A DNA stretch of 64,000 nucleotides from Alitta virens (Eukaryota > Annelida > Polychaeta > Phyllodocida > Nereididae): contig OW028581.1 in the NCBI GenBank assembly GCA_932294295.1, positions 17,218,662 to 17,282,661 on the forward strand. Reading direction: 5' to 3'. A program made the translations under genes and the position numbers. Positions 1 through 13,635 of the stretch are shown in pieces. The notes below the pieces were generated by a model that was not told the DNA's origin, made no database searches, and worked only from the letters and a program-made list of their open reading frames with translations. Positions within the stretch are counted from its first letter, which is position 1. Each line of letters opens with the position of its first letter.

Positions 1-3000
1 TCAGAAATTTCAAATCAAAGTCAGAAAAAATAAAAATATTACAATATACAGAACTTCAAACTTACCCAAACTTCCTAGTCTTAATGACTCTTAAGATAGT
101 TTCCCTCCTAATATATGTTGAGGAATGCATCCCCTATGCAGAAACTGGCAGCAATTGTGGCAAATACCTGCATGATGAGAGGGCCAGCAATGGGGGCTAT
201 AATTCAATACCAATGTAATCAAAGGGGTATATGCCAGTATACTATCCCAATATTTACACATGCATCCAATAATTGCTATAAGCATTTTCTAAGATGCAGT
301 GCAATGTGTCAATATAATAGAAGAGTTAAGTTTCCTGCATGGAAGGCAGTCACAAAGCAAGCCTGCTCAGGTAGTTCAACCAAATTGAAAGGTGAGAGGT
401 TTATATATATACTTCTTAGCTCACTAATAATACAAATACTCAGAAATATGTTGTTCACATTTTACTGAAAATGTATACAGTAAGGATAGCATAACTGAAA
501 TATACACAGATTAATTTATCCTACACCAGAACTACAACACAATATCATGTCAAGTTTGAACAAAAAACAAGGTCTGCATAACATTATCCTTTTGTAGTTA
601 GAGTAACTCAGTGACTATGGGTGGAAAAGGTTACACTAATTGTATTTCCTTCATTATATTGCAACTAATATTTGTTTTGATGAAATATTACAGTGAATGT
701 GTACAAAAAATTTAAACATTTCTTAATATTTCCAAGCTTTTGTTTTCTGTCAAAACACCATGTATTATATTTAAGAGACCAAAGAAAGCTATCACCAAAC
801 AATGCAACAATGCTTTCCTCTTTGATGCTAATTTCAATGGCATTTTGGCTTTTGCAAGCAAGGCAGTCATATGACATGACATTCACTGTGAACTAAAACC
901 CCCCAGTTAAGACATAGGCACAGAGTTAAGGTCAAATATGTTATCTAATAGTCAGATTCTAGCAGTTGTATGGTCACCCAAAGAGATTATGTATGCTAAA
1001 TGATAGAAATAACTCTTATTTCCTGCTTAAACTTTAGCTTAACAAGACTTGGTGGAAGTGATTGCACAGAATAGCTTGTGTATAACCTATCATAATGCTA
1101 TACAATATAAAACATTGCGGCTGGTGATGTATGCACCAACTGGTAACCATTAGCAATATTGTTCACAGGTTTCTGGTACCCTGAGTTTGTTGCACTTCAT
1201 TTAGTTGGAAACTTTATTCAGCATTTTACTCGGATTAGTCATCTCTCCAAGCAACTGATATTAATTCACAAGAGCAGTCTATATATTTAATAGTGCGCAT
1301 AACTATTCTTTCATAATTTTCCGTAGCATTGTTCAAGGAGCTTTGGCAGAAACACAGATGTTTAGAAATTAAGACAGAAGATGTCCATTTGGGTAATATT
1401 AATGCAATGAACAAAATAGCAGCCAAGAATGTTTTGCTTTGTTGTCTTGTCTACATTGAAATGTATGAGGTCTGTTTTTATAACAATGGTTGCAGTTTCT
1501 TCAACAGACATTACAGTGAACTATGAAAACACACACACACAGCTGTCAGAGATGCATTTGGGTAATTTGAATATGATGGTCAGACAGAAGAAGAACATTG
1601 GGGTAAGTTGAATATGGCGATCTTGTAAATGATGTTTTGCTGTCAATTGTCATGTTAAATGTGTTTTGTTATCCCTCTCTACATTGTATGAGAGGAGTGT
1701 TTTTCTACACTGAACTGTACGAGGGTCTTTTAGCTCTATATATTCTTTTCTAGACATGACAAAGACAATTTTTGAAGTTGAAATGTTTATTTGTAGCCTG
1801 ATACATATATTAAATGAAACATATGATGTGACTAGACAGTAGAAAGGCAAGATGTTCAAATTCATAATGCTTCATGTGGGAGCCTCTCTTGGTGAAAATT
1901 TTGCAATTTTGTTTAGAAGATATCCTTTACAGACGAATATCAACCCATCCTCTGGTAACTGATATTCTTATGTTTTCTTTGATGTGAAAAAATCTCTCTT
2001 CCCTATTTGAATTTTTGTTTCATAAGCCCAACAAAGCGTCTGCTGGATGATTTCCATTAAATCATTATAATGTAATTAGATTGTGTTCCAGTGACTTTGG
2101 GTAAAAAGGTTACACTTAAAAATTATGAGAGCCAAAAGTAAAGCACCTTCTTCATTTTCTTCAAGGTATATGAAAAGGGTCACATCCAGGTTCCTCATAA
2201 TAATTTTGTTTTAATTTGTACCATATTTTACTACAAAAGATACAAAATAGTCATTTAATAACGTATGTACTGTGAATGTGCACAAAGAAATTCAACCTCT
2301 CTTGATAATTCCAAGGTATTGTCTCCTATCACAGAGTTTAATGACAGAGAAAGATCAGTTCTGGCCTATTTCTCAAGTGTTAAAAAATGATATATATTTT
2401 TTAATATATTGATTATTATTTAATGTAAAAGAAAAAGTGATTATATTACAATTAATAACTAAAAGAACAACAACTGATAGCTATATGCACCTATAAATAT
2501 ACAGACAGTTCTTAACTCTTTTGCCTGAGAGTGAATAAACTTATTTCCAATGCCCTTTTTAGCGTGTACCAACATGGGAATCACATCATCTGACCACTGT
2601 TTAGTATAGCCACAGAGTTGAGTCATTATGAAAGAGGTAAATTCAGATATAATATTATACATATTCTTCATGTTACAAGTTGTGTGATCATGGAAGAGTT
2701 TCTATACATTTTATGATAGAAAAACTGTAAGACGCTTCCTGCTTATACTTTAGTTTGCCATGCAAGAATTACATGCCTGTAAAAGCTGTGGTAATCAGGA
2801 AATAATATGAACTATTGTGCACATCACATTTAAAGCATTTTAATTTAAGTATTAAAACTATATGCATCAATTTTGAAAATTATGACACTAAAGATTAACA
2901 ATGTTGTTTACAGTGGTTTTCAGTGCCCTGAGTCTGCTGTGCCTTGTTACATTTAGGATTTCCCTTTCTTGGGATCTTTCCTACTTCACATACATTAATG

Positions 3001-3905
3001 TGATGAGATTTTTATCAGTAATTGTTGTAGTTTGTGTAGCTTTAATTTAAATTCACTATAACATTTGTCTCACTCTTATTACACAAACATAAATAATTGG
3101 ACTGAACCAGTTTCAAAGTTTGATATATGTTGTTCTATTTGGTAATAGCAATTTAAAAAAAAACCTTATATATAATAACACATCATGTATAGCAAACCAG
3201 GTATTGCTCTCTCATAGCCGTTGTTAATTAACTCTGTAACACAGCTATTATAATAGGGCTTTCATCATACAATGATAGAGCAATGGTAGACTCAGGTTTG
3301 ATATACGAATTGAGCCTTCTGATATAATTCATCATGTTCATATAAATAGGAAACATATATTTAGTCTTACCCATGTCATCCACCATAGTTATTATTTATT
3401 AGGTGACAAAAAATGACATATTTTCAATCAGCCAATCATGCCAGCTGTCTATGTAGGTCATGTAGATTTTGACTGTTTAAGTGACACTTGTCGCAGGTTT
3501 TTTTTTAAGAATCTAATTCTACTTTATTTTATTCTATCATAAGCGATGCAAAACAATGATATGATAATAATTATTTATACAGTTATTCATGAGTGTCTCA
3601 ATAATGTTATTCCATGTACGCGTATTCTTTTTTATTATTATGACTGCTTAATCAGTTTTGGTAAGCTTTTTGTATAATCAGTTAAATAACTTTGAATAAT
3701 ATAAATTAATTTGTTACCATTGCATGTAGATTATTGGTTTTTACATCCCCAGCGTCATGTTGCCTTGTTTTCTTGTGCTTTCTGTAGAAACTGAGTGTAT
3801 ACCGTAGACTATAATAAAACAGGATAATCAATAGGCCATATAACTTAAGTCTGTACTTCAACTGTTAGCACATAGGTCTATGGCAAATAAACACATTTTC
3901 AATGT
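1..3905. repeat. Left arm of giant inverted repeat
   Basis: Reads as the reverse complement of 4943-8855. Pairing positions sum to 8856 in the outer part (for example 285 with 8571, 1865 with 6991) and to 8848 in the inner part (3214 with 5634, 3905 with 4943). The change comes mainly from an 8-bp tandem duplication present only in the right arm near 6365-6372. The arms differ by very few substitutions (near 910, 2700-2725, 3450) and a one-base indel near 3803, so they are almost identical. The first base of the window is still inside the repeat, so the true outer end lies upstream. Short mirrored open frames in the arms show no domains, and I do not call them genes. Confidence 0.95.
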
Positions 3906-4942
3906 TATGTTATTGAAATATTCATATTCAACAAGTTACCAGTCCTATTACTGCCGAAGAAAAGTTTCAGTGGGGTTTTGATTTGAATAACTATTACATG
4001 TTACTTACTGATACTTCAAGTTACCTAGCATGGCTTATATGTGCAAACACATATCTATATCCAGCCAATGTATTTGCCATGATAACCATAAAATATTATA
4101 CACAAAATGTTATCAGAAACATTTTAGCAAGTCTGTTGGTACTTCAGGCTTTAAAATATATTCCCCACCTTAAGAATAACAAAGGAATTTAATGATATAA
4201 GGTACACTTAGTCCACTGTGGTCCCATTATGAATTTACAGGGATTTACCTTGATATAATTATATTTGACAAACTTGGTTTCCCTTTTCTTTAGTATTTTC
4301 TACTCAGCAGTGTAGAAATGTTTTATGAACCAATGGATCGTCTAAGTAGTGTCCCAATTAGCATTTACTTCACCATCAAGAGAACCTCACCATTAAAACC
4401 AGTAAATTGTTTATCCAAGGTTCGTCTTGATATGGAGTTCCACTGCATATTTTGTACCAATCTCAATCCAGTTGTGTCATAGAACCTTTCAATACCATCA
4501 GACTTTCTACTCTGACCTATCATCTATTTACTGGTAAAGTTCTGTGACACAATTGGATTGAGATTGATTGAGATTGGTTGATTCTGAAATATTAATTTTA
4601 CCAACAAACGGTTTATCCTTTGCTTGTTGCGCTTTGAACAGTTTTGAATGGGCTTCCCCAACCTTAAACTCATCAATCATTCCTGAATATTCATTTTGAA
4701 GTTTTGTCTAAGTTTTCAGAACAATGTCAATCAATTTCAAAACATTTTGACTTTACCAATAAAATGTACTTACAGTCAAATTAGGGAAGAGGAATTGTAA
4801 AATAGATGCACCGTATATGCTCAAAATTGTGACCCCATTGGTACAAAATATGCAGGGTAACTCCATATCAAGACGAACCTTGGATAAACAATTTACTGGT
4901 TTTAATGGTGAGGTTCACAGAGTTAATTAACAACGGCTATAT
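3906..4942. repeat. Palindrome spacer with nested inverted repeats
   Basis: The 1.04 kb between the arms is itself folded. 4382-4458 is the inverse of 4840-4916 with a few mismatches. Inside that, 4459-4486 is an imperfect inverse of about 4538-4567. A 24-bp sequence at 4917-4940 also occurs at 5611-5634 in the right arm and, inverted, at 3214-3237 in the left arm. A 69-codon open frame at 3983-4192 has no recognisable feature. No gene is supported. Confidence 0.8.
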
Positions 4943-7900
4943 ACATTGAAAATGTGTTTATTTGCCATAGACCTATGTGCTAACAGTTGAAGTACAGACT
5001 TAAGTTATATGGCCTATTGATTATCCTGTTTTATTATAGTCTACGTATACACTCAGTTTCTACAGAAAGCACAAGAAAACAAGGCAACATGACGCTGGGG
5101 ATGTAAAAACCAATAATCTACATGCAATGGTAACAAATTAATTTATATTATTCAAAGTTATTTAACTGATTATACAAAAAGCTTACCAAAACTGATTAAG
5201 CAGTCATAATAATAAAAAAGAATACGCGTACATGGAATAACATTATTGAGACACTCATGAATAACTGTATAAATAATTATTATCATATTATTGTTTTGCA
5301 TCGCTTATGATAGAATAAAATAAAGTAGAATTAGATTCTTAAAAAAAAAACCTGCGACAAGTGTCACTTAAACAGTCAAAATCTACATGACCTACACAGA
5401 CAGCTGGCATGATTGGCTGATTGAAAATATGTCATTTTTTGTCACCTAATAAATAATAACTATGGTGGATGACATGGGTAAGACTAAATATATGTTTCCT
5501 ATTTATATGAACATGATGAATTATATCAGAAGGCTCAATTCGTATATCAAACCTGAGTCTACCATTGCTCTATCATTGTATGATGAAAGCCCTATTATAA
5601 TAGCTGTGTTACAGAGTTAATTAACAACGGCTATGAGAGAGCAATACCTGGTTTGCTATACATGATGTGTTATTATATATAAGGTTTTTTTTTAAATTGC
5701 TATTACTAAATAGAACAACATATATCAAACTTTGAAACTGGTTCAGTCCAATTATTTATGTTTGTGTAATAAGAGTGAGACAAATGTTATAGTGAATTTA
5801 AATTAAAGCTACACAAACTACAACAATTACTGATAAAAATCTCATCACATTAATGTATGTGAAGTAGGAAAGATCCCAAGAAAGGGAAATCCTAAATGTA
5901 ACAAGGCACAGCAGACTCAGGGCACTGAAAACCACTGTAAACAACATTGTTAATCTTTAGTGTCATAATTTTCAAAATTGATGCATATAGTTTTAATACT
6001 TAAATTAAAATGCTTTAAATGTGATGTGCACAATAGTTCATATTATTTCCTGATTACCACAGCTTTTACAGGCATGTAATTCTTGTATGGCAAACTAAAG
6101 TATAAGCAGGAAGCGTCTTACAGTTTTTCTATCATAAAATGTTTAGAACCTCTTCCATGATCACACAACTTGTAACATGAAGAATATGTATAATATTATA
6201 TCTGAATTTACCTCTTTCATAATGACTCAACTCTGTGGCTATACTAAACAGTGGTCAGATGATGTGATTCCCATGTTGGTACACGCTAAAAAGGGCATTG
6301 GAAATAAGTTTATTCACTCTCAGGCAAAAGAGTTAAGAACTGTCTGTATATTTATAGGTGCATATAGCCATATAGCTATCAGTTGTTGTTCTTTTAGTTA
6401 TTAATTGTAATATAATCACTTTTTCTTTTACATTAAATAATAATCAATATATTAAAAAATATATATCATTTTTTAACACTTGAGAAATAGGCCAGAACTG
6501 ATCTTTCTCTGTCATTAAACTCTGTGATAGGAGACAATACCTTGGAATTATCAAGAGAGGTTGAATTTCTTTGTGCACATTCACAGTACATACGTTATTA
6601 AATGACTATTTTGTATCTTTTGTAGTAAAATATGGTACAAATTAAAACAAAATTATTATGAGGAACCTGGATGTGACCCTTTTCATATACCTTGAAGAAA
6701 ATGAAGAAGGTGCTTTACTTTTGGCTCTCATAATTTTTAAGTGTAACCTTTTTACCCAAAGTCACTGGAACACAATCTAATTACATTATAATGATTTAAT
6801 GGAAATCATCCAGCAGACGCTTTGTTGGGCTTATGAAACAAAAATTCAAATAGGGAAGAGAGATTTTTTCACATCAAAGAAAACATAAGAATATCAGTTA
6901 CCAGAGGATGGGTTGATATTCGTCTGTAAAGGATATCTTCTAAACAAAATTGCAAAATTTTCACCAAGAGAGGCTCCCACATGAAGCATTATGAATTTGA
7001 ACATCTTGCCTTTCTACTGTCTAGTCACATCATATGTTTCATTTAATATATGTATCAGGCTACAAATAAACATTTCAACTTCAAAAATTGTCTTTGTCAT
7101 GTCTAGAAAAGAATATATAGAGCTAAAAGACCCTCGTACAGTTCAGTGTAGAAAAACACTCCTCTCATACAATGTAGAGAGGGATAACAAAACACATTTA
7201 ACATGACAATTGACAGCAAAACATCATTTACAAGATCGCCATATTCAACTTACCCCAATGTTCTTCTTCTGTCTGACCATCATATTCAAATTACCCAAAT
7301 GCATCTCTGACAGCTGTGTGTGTGTGTTTTCATAGTTCACTGTAATGTCTGTTGAAGAAACTGCAACCATTGTTATAAAAACAGACCTCATACATTTCAA
7401 TGTAGACAAGACAACAAAGCAAAACATTCTTGGCTGCTATTTTGTTCATTGCATTAATATTACCCAAATGGACATCTTCTGTCTTAATTTCTAAACATCT
7501 GTGTTTCTGCCAAAGCTCCTTGAACAATGCTACGGAAAATTATGAAAGAATAGTTATGCGCACTATTAAATATATAGACTGCTCTTGTGAATTAATATCA
7601 GTTGCTTGGAGAGATGACTAATCCGAGTAAAATGCTGAATAAAGTTTCCAACTAAATGAAGTGCAACAAACTCAGGGTACCAGAAACCTGTGAACAATAT
7701 TGCTAATGGTTACCAGTTGGTGCATACATCACCAGCCGCAATGTTTTATATTGTATAGCATTATGATAGGTTATACACAAGCTATTCTGTGCAATCACTT
7801 CCACCAAGTCTTGTTAAGCTAAAGTTTAAGCAGGAAATAAGAGTTATTTCTATCATTTAGCATACATAATCTCTTTGGGTGACCATACAACTGCTAGAAT

Positions 7901-8855
7901 CTGACTATTAGATAACATATTTGACCTTAACTCTGTGCCTATGTCTCAACTGGGGGGTTTTAGTTCACAGTGAATGTCATGTCATATGACTGCCTTGCTT
8001 GCAAAAGCCAAAATGCCATTGAAATTAGCATCAAAGAGGAAAGCATTGTTGCATTGTTTGGTGATAGCTTTCTTTGGTCTCTTAAATATAATACATGGTG
8101 TTTTGACAGAAAACAAAAGCTTGGAAATATTAAGAAATGTTTAAATTTTTTGTACACATTCACTGTAATATTTCATCAAAACAAATATTAGTTGCAATAT
8201 AATGAAGGAAATACAATTAGTGTAACCTTTTCCACCCATAGTCACTGAGTTACTCTAACTACAAAAGGATAATGTTATGCAGACCTTGTTTTTTGTTCAA
8301 ACTTGACATGATATTGTGTTGTAGTTCTGGTGTAGGATAAATTAATCTGTGTATATTTCAGTTATGCTATCCTTACTGTATACATTTTCAGTAAAATGTG
8401 AACAACATATTTCTGAGTATTTGTATTATTAGTGAGCTAAGAAGTATATATATAAACCTCTCACCTTTCAATTTGGTTGAACTACCTGAGCAGGCTTGCT
8501 TTGTGACTGCCTTCCATGCAGGAAACTTAACTCTTCTATTATATTGACACATTGCACTGCATCTTAGAAAATGCTTATAGCAATTATTGGATGCATGTGT
8601 AAATATTGGGATAGTATACTGGCATATACCCCTTTGATTACATTGGTATTGAATTATAGCCCCCATTGCTGGCCCTCTCATCATGCAGGTATTTGCCACA
8701 ATTGCTGCCAGTTTCTGCATAGGGGATGCATTCCTCAACATATATTAGGAGGGAAACTATCTTAAGAGTCATTAAGACTAGGAAGTTTGGGTAAGTTTGA
8801 AGTTCTGTATATTGTAATATTTTTATTTTTTCTGACTTTGATTTGAAATTTCTGA
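4943..8855. repeat. Right arm of giant inverted repeat
   Basis: Reverse complement of 1-3905. The match to the left arm runs to about 8855, the partner of window base 1. The sequence after that has no visible partner because the window ends. The 8-bp duplication near 6365 distinguishes this arm from the left one. Confidence 0.95.
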
Positions 8856-11770
8856 AATAGTTTCAAAGTTAGATTTTTTTTTTCCGCTTATGATTATTTC
8901 TTGTTGTTTGAGCATGTTGTTTTATAAACATACTCACTGCACTTATGTGCATTGATATGAAATCACTGCCTAACCCCCCTTGTGCAGTCTACTAAGTGGT
9001 TACCAGTGCACAGTTTTTCTTAAAGTTTCAGTTTTATTGACTTTTGTTTAATTTTGGATAAAAGGTTTGCATCTTTTGTATTTGATTTTAAATTTGAGAA
9101 ATAAGTATGTAGCATTTGTTTTAGGTAATTTTGTTTACAAATAATACAGTTATGTATGTGTTTTGTAGGTTTTTTTTTTTAAGTAGGCCACAAGGATAGT
9201 GTATACTAAGGTGATTTCACTAAAGAATGAGAATAAGTAAGTGCTTCTCTATGGCCAGTTTAATTAGTCAGTTTCTTTAACTTTTACAATAATTATTTTG
9301 CAATTTTTTGTTAGTGGTTACTAGTTTGATGCATACATTTCACAGAAATAGAGTACATCACCAGCTGCAATGTTTAATATTGTATATCATTAGCAATCAC
9401 TTCCACCAAGTCTAGTTAAGCAAAGGTTTAAGCAAGAAATATGGGTTATTCCTATCATTAAGCATAATCTCTTTGGGTGATCATACAACTGCTAGAATAT
9501 GACTATTAAATAACATATTTGACCTTACCTCTGTGCCTATGTCTCAACTAAGGGTTATACTTCAGATAGAAAGTCATATAATGTGATTGCCTTGCTTGCA
9601 TATACCAAAATGCCATTTGAAATGGGGGAGGGTACATGCCCTGAAGCATTGTTGGAAGAAAGCTGATTTTAGTCTCTTGAACATAATACATGGTGTTTGG
9701 ACAGGAAGCAATGGCTTGAAGATAGTTAAAATTATTTGAACACATTCACTGTAATATTTCATCACAAGAAATATAATAAAGAAATTAGTGTAACCTTTTC
9801 AAACTACAAAATATCAATTTAAGTGTTATGCAGACCTTGTTTATTGAAAGATGTTCAAACTTGACAGGATATTGCATTCTGTTGTTCTTGAGCAGGATAA
9901 ATAAATCTATGTATATTTCAGTTATGCTATATTTACTTTATAAATTTTCAGTCAAATGTGAACAAAATATTTCAGATTATCTGTATTAGTGGTGAGCTAA
10001 GAAGTAATATATTAACCTCTCACCTTTCAAGTTGGTTAAAGTAAGATTACATGGATCAGAATTAAGTTTTTATTATATGTGCATGTTTTGCAGTTTGTTT
10101 TGTTGTTTTATGTTTGTCCAGCATAGTTTTTGTTCTTTTTATGACAATGGACGTGCTTTGCACTGATGTGAAACATATCTTCTCCATATAGGAAAGGTAA
10201 CATGATCTCCTGAAAATGAATCTTTGAACCATATCTATAACAACATGTTGGATCTTGAATATACGATAAGGCACTGACCAGGTGTGCACAGATGTGGAAC
10301 ATACTTTCATTTTTTGGATTTTCTGAAACAATGATTTTTGTTAAATTTTAGGTAAAAGGTTAGCAACTTTTGTAATCGATTTTAAATTTGAGAAATAAGT
10401 ATGTAGTTTTTGGTAATTTTGTTTACAAATAATACAGTTATGTATGTGTTTTGTAGTTTGCCTTTTTTAAAGTACGAGGATAGTGTATACTCGAGTGATT
10501 GTACTGAAGAATGAGAATAAGTAGGTTGAAATATGCTTCTCTATGGCCAGTTTAATTAGTCATTTCTTTAACTTTCACAATAATTATTATGCAATTTATG
10601 TTTTAATTTTGAATCTAATGACATGTTGACTTTTTTTTTATCATTTTTTTTTTTTTTTTTTGTACTTATGCATATTGTAATGGTTAATTTTCTACTTTTG
10701 TAAAGTTCTTTAATCTTAAATTTCAGAAAAAAATGTTTCTAAGATAGGTAGCTAGCTTTTTTGTTTTTGTAAGTTATTAGTATTTCTAGTTTTCTTATGT
10801 TTCCAAAGTGTTTTATTTTTTTATGAATTTTATGACAGTGTAATTATGCTGAGTCTACTAAGTGGCTAACAGTGCAGGTTTTTTTTTCTGTTTTACTTTC
10901 ACTTTTTTTTAAGCAAGCTAATACTCCATGGGTAGTGTATATTGAGGTGATTTATTTACAGAGTGAATAAGTCAATGATTTCCTATGGTAAGTTTAATTA
11001 GTCAGTTTCTTTAACTAAGACAATCGTTATTTTGTATTTAAGTTTCAATATTAATAATAATGAATTGCGTTGTAAAATTAAATGTTTTAAATTTGTATTT
11101 TATTTTTTCAGAAGAAAAGTTTGTATTTTATAATAATAATGTTCTTCCTGTGTTTTTTTTTCCAGTTTGTCCAAAATAGTTTTAATTTTGTTCTTTTTAT
11201 GCAATGTGTAAAGGTGTCCATGCCTTATGCCCTTGGGCACAGACAGGTGGTCATACATGTATTGGCATGCTCCCTACCCTGATGTGCACTGATGCAAATC
11301 CACCCCCTTTGTGAAATTATGATGATTCACCTGAGTGAGTGTCCATAAAAAACCTAATTTGCTTAGATGTGAGAATTTAGAATGTAGTATTTATTTTTTG
11401 GTAAATTTGTTTATATATGATACAGTTGTGTGCATGTTTAGTTTCCTTCTTTATTTTTTATATTTTTTTGAAGTAGGCTAACACTACAGTGATAGTATAC
11501 TGAGGTGACTTAATTACACAGTGAGATATAAATAAATCAAAAAACATATAATGATGTTTTGCAGTTTTCTTTTTTTGCAAGTTTCTTGTTGTTTTATATA
11601 TCCAAATTGTTTATTTGTGTTCATTTTATGACAATGGAGGGTAACTATAACTCTGGGCATTGAAAATAAATACTGTCATTCTCTCTGCTGTTTGTGGGCA
11701 TTTATGTTTTTCTATAATAGTTCCAATGGCCATATGTTGCTTCATGCTCTCTTGAAATGAATCTTTGAAC
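8856..11770. repeat. Degenerate repeat field, no gene seen
   Basis: AT-rich sequence with long T runs built from diverged repeat copies. About 9300-10040 is a clearly diverged direct copy of about 7690-8480 in the right palindrome arm. About 9049-9290 and 10340-10570 are copies of each other. A phrase of the form TTCTTTTTATGACAATGG recurs near 10133, 11620 and, in altered form, near 11195 and 12187, each time with AGTGCAC/CACTGATG-like sequence nearby. Open frames here (for example 10062-10331 on the minus strand) lie across the repeats and show no domain. Confidence 0.65.
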
Positions 11771-13030
11771 TAAACTGAAAATATTATGATCATTAACGAG
11801 TTATGTAATGAGTAATTATCACTAAAGAAAATAATCACGATCATTAACGAGTTATGCAACATAATTATCATCACTAAAGAAAATAATCACGATCATTTCG
11901 GGGTGGAGGGGGTGACAAGCTCCTCTTAGCCATGATGACTGTATGATAGCTGAAGATTGTGAGTTCCTTATATACTAGTTATTATGTAATAACAGAGTAT
12001 TTTTAGATCTATATAAAAGATATTTCATCCTGGCCTGGAGACAGTGACATATGGGGTGATCATAAACCTGTCATGGTCTTTCATCTGTGTGTGTATTGAA
12101 GCGTAACCCTCTCTACTTCAATAGAAGTAAATAAGTCAATATATACCCTCTGGCATTTTTATATTTTTGTAAAATTAAATTTTTGTTCTTTTTATGACCA
12201 TGGTGTTTGTGACTTGAGGGCATGCACTGATGCGAAACTACATCCTTTGTGTAATTATGAGTCATCCAGTGAATCTGGTTTGCACTGGTATTGCCAAAAA
12301 AATAAATAGTTAACAATGTTATGTAATGAATATAATTAGCTCATGAATATTAATATCTCATGAATATTAATTAGCCACCCCCATTTGTCACTAACAAATT
12401 TATAGTGAAAATAATTATGGTCACTAATGATGTTATGTAACAATTTTAGTTAGCACTAAAGAAAATAATTATGATCACTAACTATGTTATGCAACAATTT
12501 AAATTATCACTAAAGAAAATATTATGATCACTAACTATGTTATGCAACAATTTAAATTATCACTAAAGAAAATAATTATGATCACTAACTATGTTATGTA
12601 ATTATGAATATTAATTAGCTCATGAATACTAATTAGCTCATGAATACTAATTAGCTCATGAATACTAATTAGTGATGAATATTAATATATCATGAATATT
12701 AATTAGCCACACCCCTTTGTCACTAACAAATTCATAGTGAGAATAATTATGTCACTAATGATGTTATGTAACAATTTTAGTTAGCACTAGAGAAAATAAT
12801 TATGATCACTAACGCTGTTATGCAACAATTTTAATTATCACTAAAGAAAATATTATGATCACTAACTATGTTATGTAACAATTTAAATTATCACAAAAGA
12901 AAATGTTTTCGATCATTAACGAGTTATGTAACAAGTTAATTATAATGATGTTATGTAATTATGAATATTAATTAGCTCCTGAATACTAATTAGCTCATGA
13001 ATACTAATTAGCTCATGAATACTAATTATG
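11770..13030. repeat. AT-rich minisatellite
   Basis: Imperfect tandem repeats of two kinds. One is a unit of about 55-60 bp with the phrases ATGATCACTAACTATGTTATG and CACTAAAGAAAATAATTATG, repeated from 11770 to 12950. The other is an 18-bp unit (GCTCATGAATACTAATTA and variants) around 12600-12670 and 12955-13030. No gene is seen from here to the exon near 13636. Confidence 0.85.
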
Positions 13031-13635
13031 AATACTAATTAGCCACGCCCCCTATGACACGCCCCCTTTGGCCACGCCCCTTTTTGGGCACTGAAAGTGA
13101 GTGTCCTACCCTACTATATACAGTAGTGTGGTGAGCGGCAGACTTGTAAGCAGGAGAGGTGTAACTAAGTAGGATGTTGTGCAGACTGGCATAAGATGTG
13201 AATTAGAATATAACTCAAATGGCAGGAGAGATAAAAGTTATGTTCACTCAATTGTTATTTCATAAGATTCATTAATATGTAAGAACTGTTGTGCACTGCT
13301 ACATTGCGTTTCGTGACAATATTATGTGACAATATTAAGATATACTTGTTTAATGATAATAAAACATTTTAATTTAACCATGATTGTCGAGTCTTCAATC
13401 AGAGGAACCGATCCCGTAACACTACAGAATAAGCAACTTCATTGGTTAATCCCTGTTCTATCAACCAATCAAAACAATCCATTGATCATGTTGAATACGC
13501 TACTTGTGCCAATAAACAGATAACCTTGATATTATAAGTCAATTTTTTCCATCTTTTAACAAAATAATCAATTAGATATAATTAAGCATAATACATGATA
13601 AATGGAACTAGACATGTGCTTGCTTTATTTTCAAG

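Noticed and set aside
91..8765. Mirrored open frames of 60-117 codons in both palindrome arms
   Set aside because: They occur twice only because the DNA is an inverted repeat. None has domains, splice context or coding-like composition.
10062..10331. 89-codon minus-strand frame
   Set aside because: Lies within a repeat unit recurring several times between 10 and 12.3 kb; no domain.
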